64,000 nt of DNA from Oscillospiraceae bacterium (GCA_020025535.1 JAHHRY010000003.1:62001-126000); one strand, 5' to 3'. Counted from the first letter of the stretch, positions 1 to 8,854 are shown. A program made the numbers and translations. The notes: generated from the sequence alone by a model not told the origin.

Positions 1-541
1 TGGCTACAATTATCGTATGAGCAATGTGATTGCCGGTGTGGTCCGTGGTCAGATGCCGTATCTTGAGGAGCACGTTGCCCGGAAAAAGGCAATCTATATG
101 CGATATAAGGCAGGTTTTCAGGATCTGCCGGTGTCTATGAATCCCTATGATGAAGAAAACAGTGAGCCTAACTTCTGGCTTTCCTGTATGCTCATCAACG
201 AAGAGGCTATGTGCAGGCAGGTCAGAAATGATTGTGAAGCCATATACATTCCGGAATCCGGCAAGACCTGTCCTACAGAAATTCTGGAAGCTCTGGGGAA
301 ATACAATGCAGAAGGCAGACCGATCTGGAAACCGATGCATATGCAGCCTGTGTATCGAAGCAATGCATTTATTACAAGAGAAGGCAGCGGTCGGGCAAGA
401 ACAAACGCATATATTGAGGGCCGTTGCCTCGATGTCGGTATGGATATTTTCAACAGAGGCCTGTGCCTGCCGTCTGACATCAAGATGACACCGGAGCAGC
501 AGGATATTGTGATTGAGATTGTCAGAAAGTGCTTTGAGTAA
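1..541 (+). CDS. DegT/DnrJ/EryC1 family aminotransferase, C-terminal part (5' end outside window)
   Basis: The reading frame is open from base 2 and ends at a TAA at 539-541; the gene begins upstream of the window. The first residues, GYNYRMSNVIAG, match the conserved GYNYR(L/M)SN segment of PLP-dependent sugar aminotransferases of the DegT/ArnB/PglE family, and the remainder fits the small C-terminal domain of that fold (the segment IWKPMHMQP is typical). These enzymes transaminate keto-sugar nucleotides to amino-sugar nucleotides in the cytosol. A sugar-phosphate transferase and a GNAT acetyltransferase follow directly, the same trio as PglE-PglC-PglD in bacillosamine synthesis, so a diacetamido sugar is a reasonable inference. 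The catalytic lysine lies outside the window and cannot be checked. Confidence 0.9.
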   Translation, partial: GYNYRMSNVIAGVVRGQMPYLEEHVARKKAIYMRYKAGFQDLPVSMNPYDEENSEPNFWLSCMLINEEAMCRQVRNDCEAIYIPESGKTCPTEILEALGKYNAEGRPIWKPMHMQPVYRSNAFITREGSGRARTNAYIEGRCLDVGMDIFNRGLCLPSDIKMTPEQQDIVIEIVRKCFE

Positions 542-555
542 AGGGATAGATTATA

Positions 556-1209
556 TTGAATACACATAAACCGTATGGCCTGTACGAACGATTTTTTAAG
601 CGGCTGATCGATATTCTGTGTGCATTGGCTGCCATCGTGGTTTTTTCATGGCTGTATGTCATTATTGCGATTCTTGTTCGGGTAAAACTTGGAAGTCCTG
701 TTTTGTTCAAACAGGACAGACCGGGCAAGAATGGAAAGATTTTCAAACTGTATAAATTTCGCAGCATGACCGATGCCAGAGACGAAAACGGCAATCTGCT
801 GCCGGACGATGTAAGATTGACCCGGTTTGGCAGAATGCTTCGCTCCACCTCTCTGGACGAATTACCGGAGGCTTTTAATATCTTAAAGGGCGATATGAGC
901 ATCATCGGCCCCAGACCGCTGCTGGTAGAGTATCTTCCGTATTATACGGAAGAAGAACAGCACCGTCATGATGTTCGTCCGGGACTTTCCGGATGGGCAC
1001 AGGTCAACGGCAGAAACGTTACCCCCTGGGATCAGAGACTGAAAATGGACGTTGACTATGTCAATCATGTAACCTTCGTACAAGATGTAAAAATCGTTTT
1101 TATGACTGTTTATAAGGCGATTAAGCGTTCGGATATTCTTGTTGGCAAGGAAATCCCCGCAGGACGACTTGACGTGGCAAGAAGTAAAAAGGACGAAGCC
1201 AATGTGTGA
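556..1209 (+). CDS. Initiating sugar-phosphate transferase (PglC/WcaJ-type polyprenol phosphate glycosyl-1-phosphate transferase)
   Basis: 217 residues, about the length of the small PglC-like enzymes. One membrane segment lies near residues 14-36, preceded by the basic KRLIDI motif. The cytosolic catalytic domain shows the family landmarks: KLGSPVLFKQDRPGKNG, the FKLYKFRSM motif, the SLDELPE motif with the catalytic Asp-Glu pair, and GPRPL. It moves a sugar-1-phosphate from a nucleotide sugar onto undecaprenyl phosphate, starting each polysaccharide repeat unit. The start is TTG at 556 with AAGGGA 10 bases upstream; no ATG is better placed. Its stop overlaps the start of the next gene by 8 bases, so the two are translationally coupled. 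Confidence 0.93.
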   Translation: MNTHKPYGLYERFFKRLIDILCALAAIVVFSWLYVIIAILVRVKLGSPVLFKQDRPGKNGKIFKLYKFRSMTDARDENGNLLPDDVRLTRFGRMLRSTSLDELPEAFNILKGDMSIIGPRPLLVEYLPYYTEEEQHRHDVRPGLSGWAQVNGRNVTPWDQRLKMDVDYVNHVTFVQDVKIVFMTVYKAIKRSDILVGKEIPAGRLDVARSKKDEANV

Positions 1210-2641
1210 ATCAATTACCATAAGAAAATTTGAGCATAAGGATATTGCCAATAAGGTCAGATGGATCAATGATCCGGAAAACAATCGCTTTCTGCATTAT
1301 GATCTTCCTCTGGAATACGAGAAAACCTGCATCTGGTTTGAAAAGAATAAAGACCGGACGGACCGGTATGATGCGGTGATTGAAGCTGACGGACAAGCGG
1401 TTGGCCTGATCGGACTATTGTCTATTGACCATAAGAACAGGAAGGCTGAGTACTATATCTCCATGGGAGAACCCGCGTATAAGGGAAAAGGCGTGGCATC
1501 CGCAGCTTCTGAACTTCTGCTTGATTATGCCTTTGTGACGCTGGGGCTGGAAAAGGTCTATCTTTACACAGAGACGGACAATATCGCAGCGCAGAAGCTT
1601 TTCCGAAGACTTGGTTTTAAGGAGGAGGGGGTCCTGAAAAAAGACCTCTTCTCAAAGGGAAAATTTGTTGACCGATTTGCCTACGGGATTACAAGAGACG
1701 AATATCTTCCTCTGTCGGAAATGACGCCCATTCAGTGCCTGGGGGATCTGGACGGCAATCCGCTTTTTATCAAGCGGGAGGACTTGCTGCCTTATTCCTT
1801 CGGAGGCAATAAGGCAAGAAAGGCACAACTGTTCTTTGCAGACATTGACAAAGGCAATTATGATTGCGTGGTTACTTATGGGACCAGCCATTCCAATCAC
1901 TGCCGTGTGATTGCGAATATGGCAGCGGCCAGAAAAATGCCGTGCTGTATCATAGGGCCTGCCGAAGTGTCGGATCAGACCTTTAACAGCCGCTTCATGG
2001 AGCTGTTTGGCGCTGAAATTGTTTCTGTTCCGGTGGAACAGGTACACGATACCATTGAGAATAAACTGGCAGAACTAAAGCGTGCCGGCAGGAATCCCTA
2101 TTTTATTGCCGGCGGCGGCCATGGGAATCTCGGAACGCAGGCATATGTAAATTGTTATGAAGAGATTTGCCGCTATGAGCGTGAAAATCAGCTTCATTTT
2201 GACTATATCTTCTTTGCCTCGGGAACCGGTACGACACAAGCAGGCCTTGTCTGTGGGCAGCTGATGCATGGTGACGACCGTAATCTTGTTGGTATCAGCA
2301 TTGCCAGAAAGAACCCAAGAGGCCGTGATGTAGTGATCGACAGCATTCATACCTACTTGACCGCCAAGAAATGTGAAGTGGCGGAAGAACGTATCCAAGA
2401 CCGGACGATATTTGTAGATGACTACATCGGTGACGGATATGGAATAGACAATGCGGACATAGAAGAAACAATTAAAAACGCAATGATTCAGTATGGGATA
2501 CCGCTGGACAGCACCTATACCGGCAAGGCATTCTTGGGAATGAAACGGTATATCAGGGAAGCCGGATTGAAAGGAAAGCGTGTTCTCTTTATCCATACCG
2601 GCGGAACACCACTGTTTTTTGATGATTTAGGAAGATTATAA
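1202..2641 (+). CDS. Fusion: GNAT N-acetyltransferase + D-cysteine desulfhydrase/ACC-deaminase-like PLP enzyme
   Basis: 479 residues. Residues 1 to about 165 form a GNAT domain of the RimJ/RimL/PseH type, with the acetyl-CoA loop AYKGKGVAS and the ending TDNIAAQKLFRRLGF. Residues from about 175 form a complete fold-type II PLP enzyme: substrate/PLP entry LFIKREDLLP, the PLP lysine in GGNKARK, an SHSNHCR segment, the phosphate loop SGTGTTQAG and a C-terminal HTGGTP. The family includes D-cysteine desulfhydrase and 1-aminocyclopropane-1-carboxylate deaminase. The start is the ATG at 1202 inside the previous gene with AAGGAC just upstream; a longer frame exists but has no better ribosome site. 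Substrate unknown; its place in the locus suggests work on an amino-acid or amino-sugar precursor. Confidence 0.85.
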   Translation: MCESITIRKFEHKDIANKVRWINDPENNRFLHYDLPLEYEKTCIWFEKNKDRTDRYDAVIEADGQAVGLIGLLSIDHKNRKAEYYISMGEPAYKGKGVASAASELLLDYAFVTLGLEKVYLYTETDNIAAQKLFRRLGFKEEGVLKKDLFSKGKFVDRFAYGITRDEYLPLSEMTPIQCLGDLDGNPLFIKREDLLPYSFGGNKARKAQLFFADIDKGNYDCVVTYGTSHSNHCRVIANMAAARKMPCCIIGPAEVSDQTFNSRFMELFGAEIVSVPVEQVHDTIENKLAELKRAGRNPYFIAGGGHGNLGTQAYVNCYEEICRYERENQLHFDYIFFASGTGTTQAGLVCGQLMHGDDRNLVGISIARKNPRGRDVVIDSIHTYLTAKKCEVAEERIQDRTIFVDDYIGDGYGIDNADIEETIKNAMIQYGIPLDSTYTGKAFLGMKRYIREAGLKGKRVLFIHTGGTPLFFDDLGRL

Positions 2642-2644
2642 GCT

Positions 2645-3610
2645 ATGAACATTTTAATACTTAGCGCAGGAACCCGTAACAAAGTCGTTGAATACTTTGT
2701 GAAAGCCATGAATGGCAGAGGAAAAGTTATTGCCACGGATATGAGCAGTCTGGCACCTGCCATTTATGAAGCCGATAAATTTTATATTGTTCCGAAAATG
2801 ACTGCGCCGGACTATCTGGATGTGATTCTGGATATTTGCAAAAATGAAAACATTACCGGTGTGCTGTCGCTGATTGACCCGGAGCTTTCGCTGCTGGCAA
2901 AAAATAAGGAGCGGTTCGAGGCGCTGGGGACAACGGTGATCGGCTCTTCCTATGAGCTTTGCGAAATGTCGCTGGACAAGTTTCAGATGTTCGGTTGGCT
3001 GACGGATCACGGATACAGATGTGCCAGATCCTACATGGACAAAGATCAGTTCTTCGCAGACGAAGAAGCCGGAAAAATTACATACCCTGTGTTTGTCAAG
3101 CCGGCAAGAGGCAGTGCCAGCATTGCAATTTCCAAGGTCTTTGATCGGGAGACGGTGGAATTGCTGTTTGCACATGATGAAGGGCTGATGATTCAGGAGT
3201 TTTTGGACGGACAGGAAATCGGCGCAGATGTTTACATCGATATGATTTCCGGTGAGGTTATCTCTGTCTTTACAAAGAAAAAGCTGAAGATGAGAGCAGG
3301 GGAAACAGATAAAGCGGTTTCCTTTAAAGATGAGAAGCTGTTTGCCCTCATTGAAAAGTTTGTCAAAGAGGCGGGATACAGAGGCCAGATCGACATTGAT
3401 ATCTTTGATGTGGATGGCGAGTATTATATCTCGGAAGTCAATCCGAGATTTGGCGGCGGCTATCCGCACGCATATGAATGCGGCTGCGATCATATGAAGC
3501 TGATCGTAGAGAATTTGTCCGGCCGTGCCAATTCCGGAAGGATAGGCAGCTATGAAGAAGACATCTACATGATGAAGTACAATGAGGTTTGCATAAGGAA
3601 GGGAAACTGA
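2645..3610 (+). CDS. ATP-grasp carboxylate-amine ligase
   Basis: 321 residues. The N-terminal 110 form a Rossmann-like pre-ATP-grasp domain (MNILILSAGTRNKVVEYF). The ATP-grasp fold follows: VFVKPARGSAS for the nucleotide lysine and flexible loop, MIQEFLDGQEIGADVYID, and the metal-binding end DIDIFDVDGEYYISEVNPRFGGGYPHA with the E-x-N-P-R-F motif of carbamoyl-phosphate-synthase-like and PylC-like members. Such enzymes make an acyl phosphate and join it to an amine. It starts 3 bases after the preceding stop and ends 1 base before the next gene. The family also contains D-Ala-D-Ala-like and peptide ligases, so the partners cannot be named from sequence. Confidence 0.85.
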   Translation: MNILILSAGTRNKVVEYFVKAMNGRGKVIATDMSSLAPAIYEADKFYIVPKMTAPDYLDVILDICKNENITGVLSLIDPELSLLAKNKERFEALGTTVIGSSYELCEMSLDKFQMFGWLTDHGYRCARSYMDKDQFFADEEAGKITYPVFVKPARGSASIAISKVFDRETVELLFAHDEGLMIQEFLDGQEIGADVYIDMISGEVISVFTKKKLKMRAGETDKAVSFKDEKLFALIEKFVKEAGYRGQIDIDIFDVDGEYYISEVNPRFGGGYPHAYECGCDHMKLIVENLSGRANSGRIGSYEEDIYMMKYNEVCIRKGN

Positions 3611-3611
3611 A

Positions 3612-4703
3612 ATGAGAAGTGGATTCAGAAAAAAACTGGATGACCTCAATTTGACGATAGAATCCAAGTTTCGCAAGCATTCTTACCGCAAGAAAATAAA
3701 AGTGCGCCTTAAAAGAATGCACGGCGGCTACAATTGCGATAAGGAATACGAAGAGGTAGTGGTACCTTATTGGAAAAAATACGGATATAAGCCTGCTAAA
3801 ATGTGGTACCAGGTTTTTGCCGAAAAGGATCACCAGGTGGATCCCAGATATATTCCGGATGACCTTTACTATGGTGAGCTGGTTCCCTATTTCAGCAATT
3901 CCCAGTTCCGCAGATTTGGCGAAGATAAATGCTACCATGATGTGTGGTTTGCAGATATCAAAAGACCGCAGACAATCTGCAAGAATATCGCCGGCGTTTT
4001 CTACGATGCAGACATGAATGTCATCAGCTGTCAAAAAGCAGTGGAGCTTTGTATGGCATATGGGGATGAATTCCTGATCAAACCCTCCATTGACAGCGGC
4101 GAGGGCAGATTGATTACATTTTATATGCCCGGACAATTTACGGAGGAAGACATCAGAAAAAATATCCAGGATATGGGAGCAAATTTCCTTGCACAGGCCG
4201 GTGTTAAACAGCATCCCGTGCTGTCACAGATGAATCCCTCCTCCCTGAATACGATTCGTGTCGTATCTTTCCTGTTTGAAGGAGAAGTGCATATTCTTTC
4301 CGCAATCCTGCGTATCGGTGCAGCCAATGCGAAAGTGGATAATATCGGCGCAGGCGGTTTTGCGGTTCCGATTCATGATGACGGACAGCTGAATGACCGT
4401 GGCGTCAACAGAAAAGCAGAATGGAGATCGGAAAACAACTTCGGTGTGAAATTTTCCGATGTTAAGATTCCCAATTATGAGAAGGTAATCGAGGTTATCA
4501 AAAAAGAGCATCTGAAACTGGCTCATTTCAAGCTGATCGGATGGGATTTTTCTGTAGATACCGATGGCGATCCTGTATTTATTGAATACAATGTGTGCCC
4601 CGGTGCAAATCAGGTCACCTGCGGCCCCACATTTGGAGATCTTACGGACAAAGTTCTCGATGAATATTTTATAAAACGGACACTTAAAAATGCACAGAAC
4701 TGA
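3612..4703 (+). CDS. Sugar-transfer-associated ATP-grasp protein (ATPgrasp_ST family)
   Basis: 363 residues. The N-terminal ~140 are basic and helical. The catalytic part shows the hallmarks of the ATP-grasp subgroup found in capsule and teichoic-type loci: FLIKPSIDSGEGR, the signature NPSSLNTIRVVSF, GAGGFAVPIHDDG, and the metal site GWDFSVDTDGDPVFIEYNVCPG. No signal peptide. The family is predicted to ligate a carboxylate to an amine on a glycan or lipid-linked precursor; no member's substrate can be inferred from these motifs. A second member lies at 6729-7727, with an octopine-dehydrogenase-family gene and an acyltransferase between them. Confidence 0.88.
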   Translation: MRSGFRKKLDDLNLTIESKFRKHSYRKKIKVRLKRMHGGYNCDKEYEEVVVPYWKKYGYKPAKMWYQVFAEKDHQVDPRYIPDDLYYGELVPYFSNSQFRRFGEDKCYHDVWFADIKRPQTICKNIAGVFYDADMNVISCQKAVELCMAYGDEFLIKPSIDSGEGRLITFYMPGQFTEEDIRKNIQDMGANFLAQAGVKQHPVLSQMNPSSLNTIRVVSFLFEGEVHILSAILRIGAANAKVDNIGAGGFAVPIHDDGQLNDRGVNRKAEWRSENNFGVKFSDVKIPNYEKVIEVIKKEHLKLAHFKLIGWDFSVDTDGDPVFIEYNVCPGANQVTCGPTFGDLTDKVLDEYFIKRTLKNAQN

Positions 4704-5035
4704 TCGCGTTTGGTTTCATAATCAGAAGTGACTGCAGCTGTTGGTTCCGGCGGAAAACGGCCGGAGTGTCCCTCAAAGGCGGATTGTTCTGCAGACCTTC
4801 CGCCTGAACGGATGTCCACGCCTGCGTCCTTCTGATTTGTGATGGAATTTTGCTTAGTCATAGCGATTGGCGCCTTCTGTCAGAGTTTTGTGTGGTTACT
4901 TTATTCTTGCAGATGCCGGTGGCTATGACTTGCTTTTTATGTTTTATTTGATTTTGCCGTTGTTGAATGTGCGATCCAATGCGGCATATGAGCGTAAATG
5001 ATGTGTTGCCTTGTGCAAAGAGGAGTATATAGAAA
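4704..5035. other. Non-coding gap in the polysaccharide locus with a large potential stem
   Basis: No convincing gene in 332 bases. A 9-base arm at 4720-4728 (AATCAGAAG) is the reverse complement of 4829-4837, and nested inside is GGCGGA at 4778-4783 paired with TCCGCC at 4799-4804. No T-run follows, so it is not a plain terminator. The ribosome site AAAGAGGAG for the next gene lies near 5018-5026. Confidence 0.4.
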
Positions 5036-6112
5036 ATGAAAGTAGCAATATTAGGAGCTGGAAATGCCGGATGTGCAGTGGCAGCGGATTTGACACTGAA
5101 AGGTCACGAGATTACCCTGATCAAGACATCTCATGCGATGCATGACGATAATTTTGCGTATCTTCAGGCGCATGACGGGGAGATGACACTGAATGAGTTT
5201 GGAGTCGTCTCTACCGCTCGGATTTCCAAAGTTACAAGGGATCTGTCTGAAGTGAGCAATGCGGAGATCGTAATTGTTTATATTCAGACCAATTACCATG
5301 AGCAGCTGATTGAAAAGATTGTGCCTTATTTGCAGGATAATCAGATTCTTCTGCTGAATCCCGGTTATCTGTCAACGGCATATGTGCTGAAGCATTGCGA
5401 TAAAAATATTATTGTCGCTGAGGCGGAGAGCTCCTTCATTGATGGAAGAATCATGGAGCCGGGCTCCTTCCGGGTTGGCTTCCGCAACGTCAGAAATCCC
5501 ATCGGCATTTATCCCAAGGCCCGGAAAGAGGAAGCAATCAGAAAGCTGGATATGCTGGATGAGAAGTTTGTTTATCTCGATTCCGTCATAGAGGCAGCAC
5601 TTCACAATCCCAATCTGATTGTACATACCGTTGGCTCTGTGATGAGCATTCCCCGCATTGAGAAATCCCATGGCGACTTCTGTATGTACCATGAGGCGTA
5701 TACAAGAGATAACCCTGCTACATGGAAAATCCTTGAGGCTCTGGATGCGGAAAAGATGAATGTTCTCCGGCAGCTGGGTTTTGAGGGAATACCTTATGTG
5801 GAAGCGTGCAAATACCGCAATTCCCTGGAGGACGATATAGATGCCAAGGAAGTTTTCTGGGACTACGCAGAGATGGACACCAGAGCCAAAGGCCCTACCG
5901 TAGTAGATTCCCGATATATCTCTGAAGATGTACCGCAGGGACTGGTGATGCTGGAGGCCCTTGGAAAGGCACTGGATGTTGCGACTCCGATCTGCACCGC
6001 ACTGATTGAAATTGCCGGTGCCGCATTGGGCAGAAGTATGCGTGCCGAGGGAAGAACACCTGAGCGGCTGGGAATCGCAAATATCCAAAAAATTCTGGAA
6101 GATTGCAGATAA
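5036..6112 (+). CDS. NAD/NADP octopine/nopaline dehydrogenase family protein
   Basis: 358 residues. The N-terminus is a classical NAD(P) Rossmann motif, MKVAILGAGNAGCAVAADL, followed by IVIVYIQTNYHEQLIEKIVPYL. The C-terminal all-helical domain has NPNLIVHTVGSVM and FCMYHEAYT, which match the histidine-containing core of the octopine/nopaline dehydrogenase family. Known members reductively condense an amino acid with a 2-oxo acid to an opine, or oxidise the product; the cytosol is the expected site. Context between ATP-grasp ligases suggests an opine-type substituent such as an N-(1-carboxyethyl)amino acid for the surface glycan, which is inference. The ATG at 5036 follows a ribosome site 10 bases upstream. 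Confidence 0.85.
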   Translation: MKVAILGAGNAGCAVAADLTLKGHEITLIKTSHAMHDDNFAYLQAHDGEMTLNEFGVVSTARISKVTRDLSEVSNAEIVIVYIQTNYHEQLIEKIVPYLQDNQILLLNPGYLSTAYVLKHCDKNIIVAEAESSFIDGRIMEPGSFRVGFRNVRNPIGIYPKARKEEAIRKLDMLDEKFVYLDSVIEAALHNPNLIVHTVGSVMSIPRIEKSHGDFCMYHEAYTRDNPATWKILEALDAEKMNVLRQLGFEGIPYVEACKYRNSLEDDIDAKEVFWDYAEMDTRAKGPTVVDSRYISEDVPQGLVMLEALGKALDVATPICTALIEIAGAALGRSMRAEGRTPERLGIANIQKILEDCR

Positions 6113-6138
6113 GGTGCTGCAAACAAAGGAGAATTCAG

Positions 6139-6711
6139 ATGAACAAGCGTCATATGCTGACATTAAGGCTGTATACAATCCCGAGTCCGATGAAGCGGGC
6201 AGATTATCTGAGGAAAAAAGGCGTATTTCATCATATGGGAAAGCGTGTGATGATTACGTCCCGCAAGATTCCGCTCTATGCGAACCTGATCAGCATCGGA
6301 AATAATGTCTGGATGGCATCCGGAGTCAGTTTTGTGACACATGATGTGACCCATTTTATGCTGAACGGAATGCAGGACGGAAACCGATACCAGGAGAAAA
6401 TCGGGTGTATTGATATTGGCGATAACGTTTTTATCGGAGCGGATGCCAAAATTCTCTATGATGTGAAGATAGGGGATAACGTGATTATTGCAGCCGGAGC
6501 GGTTGTTACGAAGGACGTCCCGTCCAATTCTGTTGTGGGCGGCGTCCCTGCCAGGGTCATCGGCAGCTTCGGGGATTTCGTCCGGAAGCGGAGAGAATAC
6601 AGTCCGGAGCATCCGGCGAATAACGCAATGCAGGTTGTGTCCCCGGAATGTGAGGCAGAAGCCTGGGAAAAGTTTTACAATAAAAGAAACCCCGATAACC
6701 AAAAGGGTTAG
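6139..6711 (+). CDS. Hexapeptide-repeat acyltransferase (left-handed beta-helix)
   Basis: 190 residues with start at 6139, behind AAAGGAG at 6126-6132. A longer frame from 6103 overlaps the previous gene but lacks a ribosome site. Residues 45-150 carry imperfect hexapeptide turns (ISIGNNVWMASGVSF, IDIGDNVFIGADAKIL, VKIGDNVIIAAGAVVTKDV) with the family ending PSNSVVGGVPARVIG, and a catalytic-type histidine in FVTHDVTHF. This is the maltose/galactoside/CapG-like O- or N-acetyltransferase group, which uses acetyl-CoA. It probably acetylates a sugar or amino-acid moiety of the glycan precursor. Confidence 0.88.
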   Translation: MNKRHMLTLRLYTIPSPMKRADYLRKKGVFHHMGKRVMITSRKIPLYANLISIGNNVWMASGVSFVTHDVTHFMLNGMQDGNRYQEKIGCIDIGDNVFIGADAKILYDVKIGDNVIIAAGAVVTKDVPSNSVVGGVPARVIGSFGDFVRKRREYSPEHPANNAMQVVSPECEAEAWEKFYNKRNPDNQKG

Positions 6712-6728
6712 TGAGTGAGGAAGTTCGG

Positions 6729-7727
6729 ATGGCAAAAGAGTCGTTAGCAGATAAAATTAAGAGATTTAATATCGCCGTAGACAAGAATATCGGTAAAAAT
6801 GTATCGGGCGCAAAAAGACTGAAAATGTTCCTTGATTTTACTTGTGAATACAAGTTCCATGGAGCCTATTTGCAGGATTACTTCCAGTACGAGTTTTATA
6901 AGAAAAAGGCCGTGGACAGAAGGAACTATGTTGTATTTGGAAAACTGCTTGAGATGATGCGTATTTGCAATAATCCGGAGCACAGATACATTTTTGACCA
7001 GAAGCCTGAATTTGACAAAGCGTTTTCTGATTTCCTGCAGCGGGACTGGATCAATATGGACAACGCCGAATTTGAAGAGTTTGCCCGGTTTGTACAAGGA
7101 AAAGAGAGCTTCTTTGCAAAGGATCCGGCCGGTATGTTCGGCCTGGGTGTTAAGAAAATCAGCCTTGGTGAAGTCGAGGATTTGCAGGCACTGTACAGCG
7201 ACCTGAAAGAACACCATATGCTGTGCGAGCAGACGCTGACACAGTGCAGGGAAATGGCTGCATTCAATGATTCGTCCATCAATACGCTGCGTGTTGTTTC
7301 GCTGGTCAAGGCGGATGGCGATGTTAAGATTATGGGCGGACTCCTCAGAGTTGGCCGCAAGGGTAGAATCGCCGATAATTTTCATCATCGCGGTATTGCG
7401 GCATATATTGATCCTGAGACGGGAATTGTATGCACCACTGGCGTCGACAAAGACAATGTCAGACATATCGTTCACCCGGATTCCGGAGCACAGATTGTGG
7501 GCTTCCGGGTGCCCATCTGGGATGAGGTTGTGGAAACGGTGAAGAAAGCGGCATTGGTTTTCCCGGATATGCACTATATCGGCTGGGATGTGGTCATCAC
7601 GGACCAGTATAAAGTGGAGCTGGTAGAGGGCAATCCCGGTGCAGATCCTGATGCGGAACAGATTACGACCAAAGAAGGCAGATGGCCGTACTATAAAAAA
7701 TATCTGGATGAGATTGCAAATGCTTGA
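6729..7727 (+). CDS. Sugar-transfer-associated ATP-grasp protein, second copy (ATPgrasp_ST family)
   Basis: 332 residues from the ATG at 6729, which has AGGAAG six bases upstream; a GTG at 6711 is possible but sits on the preceding stop codon. The catalytic landmarks parallel the copy at 3612-4703: FFAKDPAGMFGLGVK, the signature DSSINTLRVVSL, ADNFHHRGIAAYIDPETG, and the metal site GWDVVITDQYKVELVEGNPGADPD. The N-terminal domains of the two copies differ, so this is not a recent duplication and the two probably act on different acceptors. It is predicted to form an amide or ester bond with ATP. Substrate unknown. Confidence 0.87.
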   Translation: MAKESLADKIKRFNIAVDKNIGKNVSGAKRLKMFLDFTCEYKFHGAYLQDYFQYEFYKKKAVDRRNYVVFGKLLEMMRICNNPEHRYIFDQKPEFDKAFSDFLQRDWINMDNAEFEEFARFVQGKESFFAKDPAGMFGLGVKKISLGEVEDLQALYSDLKEHHMLCEQTLTQCREMAAFNDSSINTLRVVSLVKADGDVKIMGGLLRVGRKGRIADNFHHRGIAAYIDPETGIVCTTGVDKDNVRHIVHPDSGAQIVGFRVPIWDEVVETVKKAALVFPDMHYIGWDVVITDQYKVELVEGNPGADPDAEQITTKEGRWPYYKKYLDEIANA

Positions 7728-7816
7728 TTGTTCACAATTGTGACTTAGAATACAGATGTGAAAAGAGCGGGAACGCAGTAAGAATACTGTAAGGCACAGA
7801 AAACAAAAGGAGATAT

Positions 7817-8854
7817 ATGATTAGTTTTGTAAATGACTACAGCGAGAATGCGTGTCCTGAAATATTGGAAGCTTTGCAGCAGACCAATTATGAAGGCAAC
7901 AAGGCATATTCCTATGACAGGCATTCTGAGCTGGCGGCAAAATTCATTAGAGAAAAAATTGGTGTTTCCGATGCCGAAATTCAGATTCTGGTAGGCGGTA
8001 CACAGACGAATCTGATTGCAATGGCGGCATTTCTGCGGCCGCATGAAGCGATTATCGCCGTTCCCACAGGACATATCTGTGTGCATGAAACCGGAGCGGT
8101 GGAATGTACAGGACATAAATGCATCGAAGTGGCCGGAGTCGACGGAAAAGTTACGCCGGAAGATGTCAGAAAAGTCTGTGCGCCTCAGCATTGGGATCAC
8201 GCCGGTATATTGACGGTGAGACCTAAAATGGTTTATATCAGCCAAACTACGGAAGTGGGAACGGTATACTCGGCGGCTGAACTTCGTGCGCTGCGGGAAG
8301 TGTGTGACGAGCACAACTTGCTGCTGTATTGCGATGGTGCAAGATTATCCAGTGCGCTGGACTGCTCTGATATGACATGGGAACTCATGGGAGAGGTATT
8401 CGATGCATTCTATATCGGAGGAACCAAGAACGGAGCCCTGTTTGGTGAGGCGATGGTAATTGTCAACCCTTCTTTGCAGGAGGACTTCCGCTACATCGCA
8501 AAACAAAGAGGCGGAATGCTTGCGAAAGGCTGGCTGCTTGGCCTGCAATTCGAAACCTTGATGCAGAATGGATTGTATGAGAAAATCGGTGCACACGCTA
8601 ACCGGATGGCAATGATTATGCGTGAGGGCCTGCTTCGGCTGGGGGTCAGGTTTACTTCAGACAGCCCGTCCAACCAGCAGTTTGTTGTTTTCCCCAATTC
8701 CGTGCTCAGAGAACTGGAAAATGATTTTGCATGGGAAGTCATCAGCACCGTTGACGATAACAGCACAGAAATCCGTCTGGTGACAAGCTGGGCAACAAAG
8801 GAATCCGATGTTCACGAATTTTTGAGAAGAGTTGAAGTATGCAAATTCAATTAG
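7817..8854 (+). CDS. Low-specificity L-threonine aldolase / beta-eliminating lyase family PLP enzyme
   Basis: 345 residues of PLP fold type I, complete. Recognisable parts: MISFVNDYSENACPEILEAL, YSYDRHSELAAKFIREK, GGTQTNLIAMAAFL, HICVHETGAVE, LLLYCDGARLSSAL with the pyridine-contacting Asp, and the cofactor lysine in YIGGTKNGALFGEA. Known members cleave L-threonine or allo-threonine to glycine and acetaldehyde and act on other beta-hydroxy amino acids. In this locus it may supply or trim an amino acid for the polysaccharide, but a housekeeping role is not excluded. AAAGGAG precedes the ATG. The stop lies within the next gene (16-base overlap). Confidence 0.85.
   Translation: MISFVNDYSENACPEILEALQQTNYEGNKAYSYDRHSELAAKFIREKIGVSDAEIQILVGGTQTNLIAMAAFLRPHEAIIAVPTGHICVHETGAVECTGHKCIEVAGVDGKVTPEDVRKVCAPQHWDHAGILTVRPKMVYISQTTEVGTVYSAAELRALREVCDEHNLLLYCDGARLSSALDCSDMTWELMGEVFDAFYIGGTKNGALFGEAMVIVNPSLQEDFRYIAKQRGGMLAKGWLLGLQFETLMQNGLYEKIGAHANRMAMIMREGLLRLGVRFTSDSPSNQQFVVFPNSVLRELENDFAWEVISTVDDNSTEIRLVTSWATKESDVHEFLRRVEVCKFN

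Noticed and set aside
7732..7743. Perfect 12-base palindrome TCACAATTGTGA after the second ATPgrasp_ST gene
   Set aside because: It is too short for a terminator and lacks a T-run. It could be a regulator site, but nothing else supports that.
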